From Anaerolineales bacterium (lineage in GTDB: Bacteria; Chloroflexota; Anaerolineae; Anaerolineales; Villigracilaceae), in the NCBI GenBank assembly GCA_028689195.1, contig JAQTWR010000013.1, positions 1-17,068 of the forward strand: a stretch of 17,068 bases of DNA, read 5' to 3'. Each line of letters starts with the position of its first letter. Position 1 is the stretch's first letter. The position numbers were made by a program, and so were the translations under genes. The notes below the pieces were generated by a model. It was not told the DNA's origin, ran no database searches, and worked only from the letters and a program-made list of their open reading frames with translations. Below are positions 6,335 through 12,802 of this stretch, piece after piece.

Positions 6335-8137
6335 TTACAACTCGCAGTATCTTTCCACGCGCTTGCCGATGATGGCGAGGCTGTCTGCCCAGAATTTCTT
6401 GGCGCTGATGTTTATGCCAAAACGGCTGGCGAGTTCTGCCGCGCGATCTTCTCCCGTAGAGGCGAGCAGGTTCTTATAATCAGGCACGAAATCCGCGCCG
6501 CGTTTTTGATAAATCGCGTATAAACCTGTCGCAAATAACAGTCCAAACGCATACGGATAATTATAGAACGCGAGGTTGGTGGAGTAATAATGCGGTTTCC
6601 ATGTCCACATAAATTTTTGCAAATAGCGCTCGTCGAGACCTTCGGCGTACGTCGCTTTCTGCGCGCGTTCCATGATGTCGTTGAGGTCGTCGGCGGAGAG
6701 TTCCGATTTTTCGCGGCGCTCGAAAACTTCCTTTTCAAATAGATAGCGCGAATAAATATCCACGATGACCGCCGCCGCGCCGTTGATTTGACTTTCGAGG
6801 ATCGCGAGTTCTTCCTGCGGATTCGTCGCCTGCGCCAGCGTCGCTTCGGTGACGATGGTCTCGCACATGATGGACGCGGTTTCCGCAAGCGTCATGGGCG
6901 TGGATTGTTGCAGTATAGTTTTTCCGGCTTGATAAGCGCACTCGTTATGAAAGGCGTGACCGAGCTCGTGCGCCAGCGTGCTGACCTGATCGAACGAGCC
7001 GTCGAAGTTGGCGAGGATGCGGCTTTCTTTTACGCGCGCGACTTCCATGCAGAACGCGCCGCCGCGTTTTCCTTCGCGCTGCTCTGCGTCAATCCAGTTA
7101 TTGTCGAAGGCGCGCCGCGCAAATTTTCCGAGTTCGGGCGAGAACGTATTGAAATTCTCGATGATGAAATCGCGCGCCTCTTCGAATGAATAAACTTTTG
7201 CGGTTTTGCCCATCGGCGCGGAAAGGTCCCACCATGCCAGTTTTTCCTTGCCGAGCAACTTCGCTTTGTGTTTGAAATATTTGCGGAACATCGGGAAGGA
7301 ATCTTTCATCGCGCCGAGCATCGCATTGAGGGTGGCGCGGTCCATGCGCGAATTGTCAATCGAGGCGTGGAGCGCGTCTTCACGTCCGCGTTTTTTATTC
7401 AACGTGATGGATTCTCCCTTTACGCCGTTCATGCACGCCGCGAGCGTTTCCTGCACGCTTTCCCATGCGACGTTTTCCGCTTCGTAACCGCGGCGGCGCG
7501 TGGCTTCGTCGGGATGCGTGCATAGGTTGATGAGCGCCGGCATGGGAAGTTTTTGCATCTTGCCGTCTAATTCGAAATCTACAGAAAGCTGCGAAGTGAC
7601 CGTCCCTTGAAGTTTGTCGAACGCGTTTCCGCCGCTTAGGGTCATTTCGGCGGCGAGGGTTTCCTCCGCTTCGCTCATCATATATCTGGATTGTTCCACC
7701 GCTTCGTTCAGAATGAACTCATGCGCTTTGGCTGAGGCGTTTGTCTTGGCGGCTTTCTTTACGGTGGATTTTCCGAGTTTGCCCACCCACGCCCGAAACT
7801 TGGTATTCAAAACCCTCGACTGCACCGATATTTGCTCGTATTCTGAAAACGCGCGCATTGCGTCTTTGTTGTGAGAATCCGTCGAGACGAAGGAATAGAT
7901 ATACGGGTCAATGGTATTGGAGAGTTCAAAAATCGCGTTGAATCTATCCACCGCTTCGCCCAATAATTTGCCGAGTTTTTTCGCGTCGGTTTTCGAATCC
8001 GCTTTGCCGGCTTTCTTGACGAACGTTTCCATTTCGTCCAGCAGGGATTTGTATTTCTTGAGGGAGTTTTTGAATTCTTTTGAAGCAAGCGAGGGATAGA
8101 CGTTGGTCAGGTCCCAGCGGGGGGCAGAGACGGTCAT
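6335..8137 (-). CDS. pepF: Oligoendopeptidase F (M3 family zinc metallopeptidase)
   Basis: This 600-residue cytoplasmic peptidase cuts oligopeptides. The zinc site is visible: HELGH at 390-394 (H390, E391, H394) inside FDQVSTLAHELGHAFHNE, and E419 in PMTLAETASIMCE downstream as the third ligand. The N-terminal half is the helical oligoendopeptidase F region (PRWDLTNVYPSLASKEF at 6-22), and the C-terminal YNYPYAFGLLFATGLYAIY is also typical. Length is normal for the PepF/M3B group. ATG 8137 has AGGAG (complement of 8145-8149) 7 bases before it. Sixty-one bases separate it from the helical-protein gene upstream with no terminator between, so it may be read from the promoter at 8889-8918, though a local promoter cannot be excluded. 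Confidence 0.95.
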   Translation of the reverse strand: MTVSAPRWDLTNVYPSLASKEFKNSLKKYKSLLDEMETFVKKAGKADSKTDAKKLGKLLGEAVDRFNAIFELSNTIDPYIYSFVSTDSHNKDAMRAFSEYEQISVQSRVLNTKFRAWVGKLGKSTVKKAAKTNASAKAHEFILNEAVEQSRYMMSEAEETLAAEMTLSGGNAFDKLQGTVTSQLSVDFELDGKMQKLPMPALINLCTHPDEATRRRGYEAENVAWESVQETLAACMNGVKGESITLNKKRGREDALHASIDNSRMDRATLNAMLGAMKDSFPMFRKYFKHKAKLLGKEKLAWWDLSAPMGKTAKVYSFEEARDFIIENFNTFSPELGKFARRAFDNNWIDAEQREGKRGGAFCMEVARVKESRILANFDGSFDQVSTLAHELGHAFHNECAYQAGKTILQQSTPMTLAETASIMCETIVTEATLAQATNPQEELAILESQINGAAAVIVDIYSRYLFEKEVFERREKSELSADDLNDIMERAQKATYAEGLDERYLQKFMWTWKPHYYSTNLAFYNYPYAFGLLFATGLYAIYQKRGADFVPDYKNLLASTGEDRAAELASRFGINISAKKFWADSLAIIGKRVERYCEL

Positions 8138-8198
8138 TTTATTTCTCCTATAATTATGCGATGTGTTGTGTGTTTGCCGTTTTGTAGCGGCGTATTTT

Positions 8199-8546
8199 TT
8201 ATAATAAACCCGAAAGGTCGAGCGCCCGGTCTGACCATTGTTTTGCCTGCACCGAGAGCAGCGTGCGCTGAGATTTATCCCGACTGGCGGTATCCCATGC
8301 TTTTGCCCAAAGCGTAATCAACGTTTGCATAGACACCAACTCTGCGGCGATTTCGGGGGCTGTGTCTGCGGCTGTCCATTCTATAAGATATTTTGCTTCT
8401 TCCAAAAGATTTTTTACGACGGCGGCGTCCGTCGAATTGCGCGTGGACGATGAGATTCGCCCAAGCGTGGCGGCAAGCCCGCCAAGCCTGCGCTCAAGCG
8501 GGTCTCGCAAGAAACGTTCGCGCAATTTTTCTTTGTTGGCGATCAT
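8199..8546 (-). CDS. Small helical protein paired with the DUF5674 gene
   Basis: This 115-residue protein is predicted to be nearly all helical, with no membrane segment and no motif of known function. The N-terminal part MIANKEKLRERFLRDPLERR is basic and followed by LGGLAATLGRISS; a second conserved-looking part is LLEEAKYLIEWTAADTAPEIAAELV, rich in acidic residues, and the C-terminus is KQWSDRALDLSGLL. Its ATG overlaps the stop of the DUF5674 gene in the four bases ATGA (8546-8543 on the minus strand), so translation is very likely coupled and the two proteins may act together. I recall similar small proteins in other Chloroflexota and cyanobacteria, but know no function. Confidence 0.75.
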   Translation of the reverse strand: MIANKEKLRERFLRDPLERRLGGLAATLGRISSSTRNSTDAAVVKNLLEEAKYLIEWTAADTAPEIAAELVSMQTLITLWAKAWDTASRDKSQRTLLSVQAKQWSDRALDLSGLL

Positions 8547-8881
8547 TGCGCGCCTCTAAAAATCTTATTCGCGACAGATTCGACTTGTTGACGTAGTTCT
8601 TCGCTTTGAATCACAATACTGCGGTTATTCAATCGCGGACGGATATTGATTAACGATTCGAATTCAATCCGCTGATCGGCGGGATACCAGTTTGCGCCCC
8701 AAAGGTCGTCTTGCTCGCTGCCGTTATCCAATAAAACCGATTCGCAATCGGCGTGCATTTCGCCTCCGCCCGCAAGAATATGGCGGCGAATATCCACTAC
8801 GATTTTTATCATCGTTTCATATTGTTCCAGCATCCCTTTGATCTGCTCCGAAGTTGGCTGGCGTTCAAGAATATTAATCAT
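8543..8881 (-). CDS. DUF5674 family protein
   Basis: This 112-residue protein matches, from memory, the uncharacterised DUF5674 family. The family core is at 25-85: VVDIRRHILAGGGEMHADCE, LWGANWYPADQRIEFESLIN and IRPRLNNRSIVIQ. The GGGEMHADCE and INIRPRLNNRS stretches look like active-site or ligand-binding loops because of the invariant-looking H, D, C, R and N residues, but no reaction is known. It is soluble with no signal peptide. It is the first gene of a leftward unit, overlaps the next gene by ATGA, and its start lies only 7 bases from a TATAAT box, so the mRNA may begin at or next to the ATG. Confidence 0.75.
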   Translation of the reverse strand: MINILERQPTSEQIKGMLEQYETMIKIVVDIRRHILAGGGEMHADCESVLLDNGSEQDDLWGANWYPADQRIEFESLINIRPRLNNRSIVIQSEELRQQVESVANKIFRGAQ

Positions 8882-8888
8882 ATATCAA

Positions 8889-8918
8889 ATTATACCCCGC
8901 TTGCTTTTATCTTCTTAA
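8889..8918 (-). promoter_or_regulatory. Promoter of the DUF5674 unit, possibly leaderless
   Basis: On the minus strand TATAAT (8894-8889) is a perfect -10, with a weak TTAAGA (8918-8913) 18 bases upstream. Seven bases separate the -10 from ATG 8881, so initiation at the usual distance would leave almost no leader, and no ribosome site is present. Confidence 0.5.
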
Positions 8919-8929
8919 CTCTCTACAAT
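8901..8929 (+). promoter_or_regulatory. Promoter of the rightward 8952 gene
   Basis: TTGCTT (8901-8906) and TACAAT (8924-8929) are 17 bases apart. The expected start near 8936 is just upstream of GGAGG (8941-8945). It interleaves with the leftward promoter of the DUF5674 unit. Confidence 0.55.
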
Positions 8930-8951
8930 AAAGTTGATTCGGAGGCGAATT

Positions 8952-9422
8952 ATGAAACAAGATAAATTTCTAACGGGAATTCTCATCGGCGTCGGCGCGT
9001 TGATTCTCCTCGCGCTGGGATTGTTCTTTGCGCGCCAGAACGGCAGCCGCGAATACGTCGCGGACGCGACTCCCGACGGCGTCGTCCATAATTATGTGCT
9101 GGCGGTCTTGAACAAGGATTATCAAAAAGCCTACGGCTATCTCGCCGACCTCGACCACAAACCCACTTACGAAGAATTTCGTCAGTCGTTCTTTAATGGC
9201 AGCGTCAATACGGCGGGCGTAGGCGTGGAAGTGGGGTCGGTCGAAATCAAGAACGACGAAGCCGTCGTTACGCTTGCGATGTATTATTCGAACAGCGACC
9301 CGTTTTCCAGCCGTTATACGAACGAAGACCGCGCGTTATTGGTTAAACAAAACGGCGCGTGGAAGTTGAATTCCATGCCGTACAACTTCTGGAATTACGG
9401 CTGGTATCAAAAACAACCGTAA
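8952..9422 (+). CDS. Membrane-anchored NTF2-like (DUF4878-type) protein
   Basis: This 156-residue protein has an N-terminal membrane segment at about 7-27 (LTGILIGVGALILLALGLFF) after a short basic start, with no lipobox cysteine, so it is probably a single-pass anchor with the rest outside the membrane. The outer part fits a small alpha/beta NTF2-like fold: DGVVHNYVLAVLNKDYQKAY (42-61) is the first helix, typical of DUF4878-like proteins, and VEVGSVEIKNDEAVVTLAMY plus WKLNSMPYNF form strands. It may bind a small ligand or a cell-surface component; no catalytic residues stand out. ATG 8952 is chosen because GGAGG (8941-8945) is 6 bases upstream. A REP-like palindrome follows 9 bases after the stop. 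Confidence 0.75.
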   Translation: MKQDKFLTGILIGVGALILLALGLFFARQNGSREYVADATPDGVVHNYVLAVLNKDYQKAYGYLADLDHKPTYEEFRQSFFNGSVNTAGVGVEVGSVEIKNDEAVVTLAMYYSNSDPFSSRYTNEDRALLVKQNGAWKLNSMPYNFWNYGWYQKQP

Positions 9423-9431
9423 CCAATACGC

Positions 9432-9507
9432 CATTGCGAGGGCGCGCTTGTTCTTGCCCGAAGTAATCTCCGTTGAAGAGATTGCTTCCGCTTCGCTTTT
9501 CGCAATG
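9432..9507. repeat. REP-like nested palindrome
   Basis: Outer arms CATTGCGA (9432-9439) and TCGCAATG (9500-9507), and inner arms GAAGTAATCTC (9460-9470) and GAGATTGCTTC (9478-9488, one wobble pair), form a nested inverted repeat. Palindromes of this CATTGCGAG...GCAATGACG type are scattered through many bacterial genomes. It ends 3 bases before the GGAGG of the next gene. Confidence 0.75.
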
Positions 9508-9521
9508 ACGGGAGGATTCTT

Positions 9522-9740
9522 ATGAAAACCATCCGAAGACTTTACTTTTACGCCATCGCTTTCATCAGCATGGAAGTTGTGCTGTGGGGAATCATCAGCC
9601 TGTTGCGCTCCATGCTGGGCAAAATAATCGTGGATAGCGCGTCCGCGCTCGCGCAAGCCCTCTCGCTGATTCTCGTCGGCGCGCCGATTTTTCTCTTCCA
9701 CTGGTTGTGGGCGCAACGCGCATCCGCAAAGGATGACTAA
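9522..9740 (+). CDS. N-terminal fragment of the interrupted DUF5671 protein
   Basis: This 72-residue open frame encodes two membrane segments (about 7-30 and 43-65), starting RRLYFYAIAFISM and containing LILVGAPIFLFHWLWAQ. These match the first half of a DUF5671 unit, as seen again downstream in LLIIGAPIWYYSWRVSQ. ATG 9522 has GGAGG (9511-9515) 6 bases upstream, so it is the true start of the original gene. The fragment ends at the premature TAA after QRASAKDD. On its own it would be half a domain, so independent function is doubtful. Confidence 0.65.
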   Translation: MKTIRRLYFYAIAFISMEVVLWGIISLLRSMLGKIIVDSASALAQALSLILVGAPIFLFHWLWAQRASAKDD

Positions 9741-9806
9741 GAAAAAACATCCGGCGTCCGCGCGGTTTTTCTTTACGGAATTTCGCTTGCCACGCTCATT
9801 CCCGTT

Positions 9807-11432
9807 GTGCAAAACCTGCTTGCGCTCATTGACCGCGCCTTCCTCTCTGCGGCAAATCTTTACGTCTCCCGCGCCGTTATCGGCGGCGCGCAAACGTGGA
9901 TTGACAACCTCATCGCCATCGTCATCAATCTGCTCATTGCCGCGTATTTTTGGAACGTCACGCAAAGCGCGTGGAGGGCGCTTCCCGAACAAGAAAACTT
10001 CGCGGAAATTCGCCGTCTTTACCGCTTTATCTGGATGTTATACGGCTTGATTATGATTATCTTCGGCGCGCAGCAGGCGCTAAGTTACGCCTTCGCTTTA
10101 TCCTCCACCGATGTGCTTGGCGCAATGGGGCGCGAGGTTGTGGTCAACGCCATCGCGCTGCTCATCATCGGCGCGCCGATCTGGTACTACTCGTGGCGCG
10201 TCAGCCAGAACGCGCTGTCAGATTCCGATGAACAAGAATCTTTGCTCCGCCTTGCGCTTCTTTACAAACTCTCGTTGATTGGCGTGGTCGTAACGCTGAC
10301 CGCGAGCGGAAACCTGCTCTATCTAATTCTCATGCGCGCCTTTGGCGACGGAAAAACGCTCGCCGAATTCATTCAAAGTATCGGCGCGCCCATTTCTATC
10401 GGCGTCCCGTTTGCCGTCGTTTGGGCGTATTACGGCGATTGGCTGCGCCTGCAATTCGCGTTCGACGAAAACTCCATCCGCCGCGCGGGCAAGCGCAGGT
10501 TGTATTTTTACATTCTCTCGCTTATCGGACTCGCCGCCTCGTTCTTCGCCGTCGCCTCTTTGCTTTCGCTGGTGATTGATTTGCTGACCTCGAAGAGTTA
10601 TCTCAGTTCAGGCGGATTCAGCGAACCGCTTTCGCGCGCTTTAGCCTTCCTTGCGGCTGGTCTCCCGCTTTGGTTATTGACCTGGCGTCCGACTCAATTC
10701 CGCGCCCTCGAAGACGGCGCGCTGGGCGACCATGCGCGGCGTTCGGTGATTCGCAAAATATATTTGTACCTCGTGTTATTCGCGGCGGTCATCGGCGGGA
10801 TGGCTTCTGCGGGCGGGCTGATCTTCACGCTCATCAACGCCGCGCTCGGCGGCGAGACAAGTAATTTCGCCAACTCGATTCTCAACAATTTGCAGGCGCT
10901 GATTTTATTTATCGTCCTGCTGTTCTATCACCTTTCCGCGCTGCGAACGGACGGCGCGCTGCGCGCCGATGCGTTGGAAGCCAAGCAAAAAGGATTTAGC
11001 CTCACGGTATTCGATCACGACGGAAAATTCGGCGAAAGAATGAAGGTCGCTTTCGCAAAGCGCGCGCCGAATTTGACGTTGAATATCGTCAGCGTAAAAG
11101 ACGAAATTCCCGCCGAACTCAAAGCCGACGCGATTCTGTTTTCGAGTATTCTATTGACGGATGCGCCGAAAAATATCGAGGCGTGGATTCGCTCGTTTAA
11201 TGGGAATAAATTGGCGGTCGCCGAAGACGCGGCGGGCGTTTTCTGGGCGGGTAACGATCCGCAGGCAGTAGACTCTGCGCGGGCGTTGGCTGAAGGCGAG
11301 CAGATCCGCCCGCAATCGGCTAAAGGAACTTCCACATGGACGTACATCGCCTATGTGTTCGCGGCGTTGTTCGCGCTGCAAGTATTGTTTATGTTGATAA
11401 CTCTCGGCGTTTCGCTCGTAACTGGTTTTTGA
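9807..11432 (+). CDS. DUF5671 membrane protein, main fragment after the premature stop
   Basis: The frame is open from 9741; the first usable start codon in frame is GTG 9807, with no ribosome site, giving 541 residues. Two further full repeat units are visible: RRLYRFIWMLYG (69-80) to GAPIWYYSWRVSQ (122-134), and RRLYFYILSLIG (230-241) to GLPLWLLTWRPTQ (285-297), each followed by a second pair of membrane segments. About a dozen membrane segments are expected in all. Residues 395-508 form a soluble alpha/beta domain (SLTVFDHDGKFGERMKVAFA at 398-417), and a last membrane helix lies at about 511-536. The role of DUF5671 proteins is unknown to me. If translated at all, this would depend on reinitiation or readthrough. 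Confidence 0.65.
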   Translation: MQNLLALIDRAFLSAANLYVSRAVIGGAQTWIDNLIAIVINLLIAAYFWNVTQSAWRALPEQENFAEIRRLYRFIWMLYGLIMIIFGAQQALSYAFALSSTDVLGAMGREVVVNAIALLIIGAPIWYYSWRVSQNALSDSDEQESLLRLALLYKLSLIGVVVTLTASGNLLYLILMRAFGDGKTLAEFIQSIGAPISIGVPFAVVWAYYGDWLRLQFAFDENSIRRAGKRRLYFYILSLIGLAASFFAVASLLSLVIDLLTSKSYLSSGGFSEPLSRALAFLAAGLPLWLLTWRPTQFRALEDGALGDHARRSVIRKIYLYLVLFAAVIGGMASAGGLIFTLINAALGGETSNFANSILNNLQALILFIVLLFYHLSALRTDGALRADALEAKQKGFSLTVFDHDGKFGERMKVAFAKRAPNLTLNIVSVKDEIPAELKADAILFSSILLTDAPKNIEAWIRSFNGNKLAVAEDAAGVFWAGNDPQAVDSARALAEGEQIRPQSAKGTSTWTYIAYVFAALFALQVLFMLITLGVSLVTGF

Positions 11433-11441
11433 TTTTATTAA

Positions 11442-11450
11442 TGATATACT
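11442..11450 (+). promoter_or_regulatory. Extended -10 promoter for dnaN
   Basis: TGATATACT is an extended -10 (TGn plus TATACT) 33 bases before ATG 11484. The -35 region is not obvious. It lies in the 51-base gap after the membrane protein and gives a leader of about 27 bases. Confidence 0.5.
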
Positions 11451-11483
11451 TTTGAAAAATTCTAAGAAATCGAGGGCGAACCC

Positions 11484-12617
11484 ATGAAAGTTACTGTTCT
11501 TCAGGAAAATCTTGCGCGCGGTTTGGGAATCGTTTCACGCGCCGTTTCGCCGCGCAGTACGCTTCCCGTTCTATCTAACATTTTGATCGCGAGCGACGAA
11601 GGTCGCTTGCGCCTTTCAGCCACAAACCTTGAGTTGGGAATCACTTGTTGGATTGCGGCGCGGATCGACGAGGAAGGCTCGACGACCGTTCCCGCGCGCA
11701 CATTTTCAGATCTGGTGAACACGCTGCCCGGCGATCAGGTTCAATTGACGTTGGATGTGAAAACGCAAAGCCTGCATGTGAAAGGCGGCACGTCGAATAA
11801 CGACATCAAGTGCATTGACGCGCAAGAGTTCCCGCCCCTGCCCGTGCCTGAAATGGAAGGCGCGATTCAATTGAACGTCGGCGATTTCAAAGAGATGATT
11901 CAGCAGGTTGCGTTTGCCGCTTCTACAGACGAATCCCGCCCGGTGTTGATGGGCGTTTTGATGAACGTTGAAAAAGATAAAGTCACGCTGGCGGCTGCGG
12001 ACGGTTTCCGTCTTTCGGTGCGCAAGGCGCTGCTTTCGCAGGCGGCGGCGCAGCCTTTGAATGTGGTCATCCCTGCGCGGGCGTTGAACGAATTGGCGCG
12101 TGTGGCGAGCGATCCTGAAGAGCCGATTTATATGGTCGCGCCGAAAAATCGCGGACAGGTTCTGTTCCGCGTGAAGGACGTGGAAGTGGTTTCGCAGTTG
12201 ATTGAGGGAACTTTCCCCGATTATCAGCAAATCATTCCGCGCAGTTATAAATCGCGCACGCTGGTTTCCACCGCGTCCCTGCTCAAGGCGTGCAAGCAGG
12301 CTGAGATTTTCGCGCGTGAAGGCTCGAATGTGGCGCGTTTCGACATCAAGCAAGCCAACGGCGAAATGCAGCCGAGCGAAGTTGAAATTTCCGCGACCTC
12401 TGAAGAGACGGGTAAGAACGAAACGATTGTCGAAGCCACAGTAGACGGCGGCAGCGTGTTGATTGCGTTCAACGTGAAGTTTTTGCGCGAGGCGTTGGAG
12501 GTTATCAAGACCCCGAACGTGGCGCTGGAAACATCCGCCGCGAACGCGCCCGGCGTCATCAAACCTGTCGGCGACGAAGATTTCCTGCATGTGATTATGC
12601 CAATGCACCTTGGATGA
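11484..12617 (+). CDS. dnaN: DNA polymerase III beta subunit (sliding clamp)
   Basis: The clamp encircles DNA as a dimer and holds the replicative polymerase on its template. The 377-residue length is normal for three clamp domains of about 125 residues each. Recognisable landmarks are MKVTVLQENLARGLGIVSRA at the start, VSPRSTLPVLSNILI (22-36), then FAASTDESRPVLMGVLM (in domain 2), AADGFRLSV, and EGTFPDYQQIIP (in domain 3). The C-terminus FLHVIMPMHLG carries the PMxL ending that lines the partner-binding groove. ATG 11484 has GAGGG at 11472-11476, 7 bases upstream. It has its own promoter and terminator. It is not beside dnaA, recF or gyrB in this window; upstream is a membrane protein and downstream a PPDK_N protein, so the usual origin operon is not present here. 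Confidence 0.97.
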   Translation: MKVTVLQENLARGLGIVSRAVSPRSTLPVLSNILIASDEGRLRLSATNLELGITCWIAARIDEEGSTTVPARTFSDLVNTLPGDQVQLTLDVKTQSLHVKGGTSNNDIKCIDAQEFPPLPVPEMEGAIQLNVGDFKEMIQQVAFAASTDESRPVLMGVLMNVEKDKVTLAAADGFRLSVRKALLSQAAAQPLNVVIPARALNELARVASDPEEPIYMVAPKNRGQVLFRVKDVEVVSQLIEGTFPDYQQIIPRSYKSRTLVSTASLLKACKQAEIFAREGSNVARFDIKQANGEMQPSEVEISATSEETGKNETIVEATVDGGSVLIAFNVKFLREALEVIKTPNVALETSAANAPGVIKPVGDEDFLHVIMPMHLG

Positions 12618-12640
12618 CGAAAGTTTGTCGAATGAATTAG

Positions 12641-12673
12641 AATCCGCTAAACAGGAATGTTTGGCGGATTTTT
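12641..12673 (+). terminator. Terminator after dnaN
   Basis: AATCCGCTAAACA (12641-12653) pairs with TGTTTGGCGGATT (12658-12670), 13 bp with one T-G wobble, around the tetraloop GGAA, followed by T (12669-12673). It ends the dnaN transcript 24 bases after the stop. Confidence 0.88.
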
Positions 12674-12685
12674 ATAATAGGACCT

Positions 12686-12765
12686 ACGCAAGACGGGATT
12701 CTTATCCGCTAATCCGCGCGAATTTAGGAATATGTATTTTGAATGAAGCGACTGTCGTCTTGCTT
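12686..12765. repeat. MITE-like repeat, copy 1
   Basis: An element of about 80 bases ends in short inverted arms GCAAGACG (12688-12695) and CGTCTTGC (12756-12763). Its left 45 bases align by eye, roughly three quarters identical, with the left half of the repeat at 15248-15327, including an identical TTATCCGCTAAT block. It lies just before the PPDK_N gene. The right half has diverged. Confidence 0.6.
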
Positions 12766-12802
12766 GTTAACCATAAAGTCTAATATCAGGATGTAAATTA
12801 TC

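Larger units (their letters stand above)
9522..11432 (+). pseudogene. DUF5671 multi-repeat membrane protein interrupted by one in-frame TAA
   Basis: A single reading frame runs from ATG 9522 to the stop at 11430-11432 and is broken only by TAA at 9738-9740. Both sides are in the same frame, and the bases after the stop translate to EKTSGVRAVFLYGISLATL, exactly the second-half pattern of a DUF5671 repeat (compare SLLRLALLYKLSLIGV and VIRKIYLYLVLFAAVIGG further on). Restoring the codon gives about 636 residues with three repeated DUF5671 units and a C-terminal soluble domain. The break is therefore a nonsense change (GAA or CAA to TAA would suffice), a base-calling error, or a readthrough site. 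I judge a recent nonsense mutation or sequence error most likely, because the rest of the frame is intact. Confidence 0.7.

Noticed and set aside
9423..9521. Possible tRNA or small RNA in the hairpin before the DUF5671 gene
   Set aside because: The nested palindrome has no cloverleaf, no T-loop GTTCRANNC and no CCA, and matches the REP style instead.
11706..12608. Leftward 300-residue frame opposite dnaN
   Set aside because: The plus strand encodes an unmistakable sliding clamp; the antisense protein is rich in H, R and N without domain logic.
11484..12802. Replication origin at dnaN
   Set aside because: No dnaA gene and no cluster of TTATCCACA boxes is visible; only the nearby parS-like sites hint at origin proximity.
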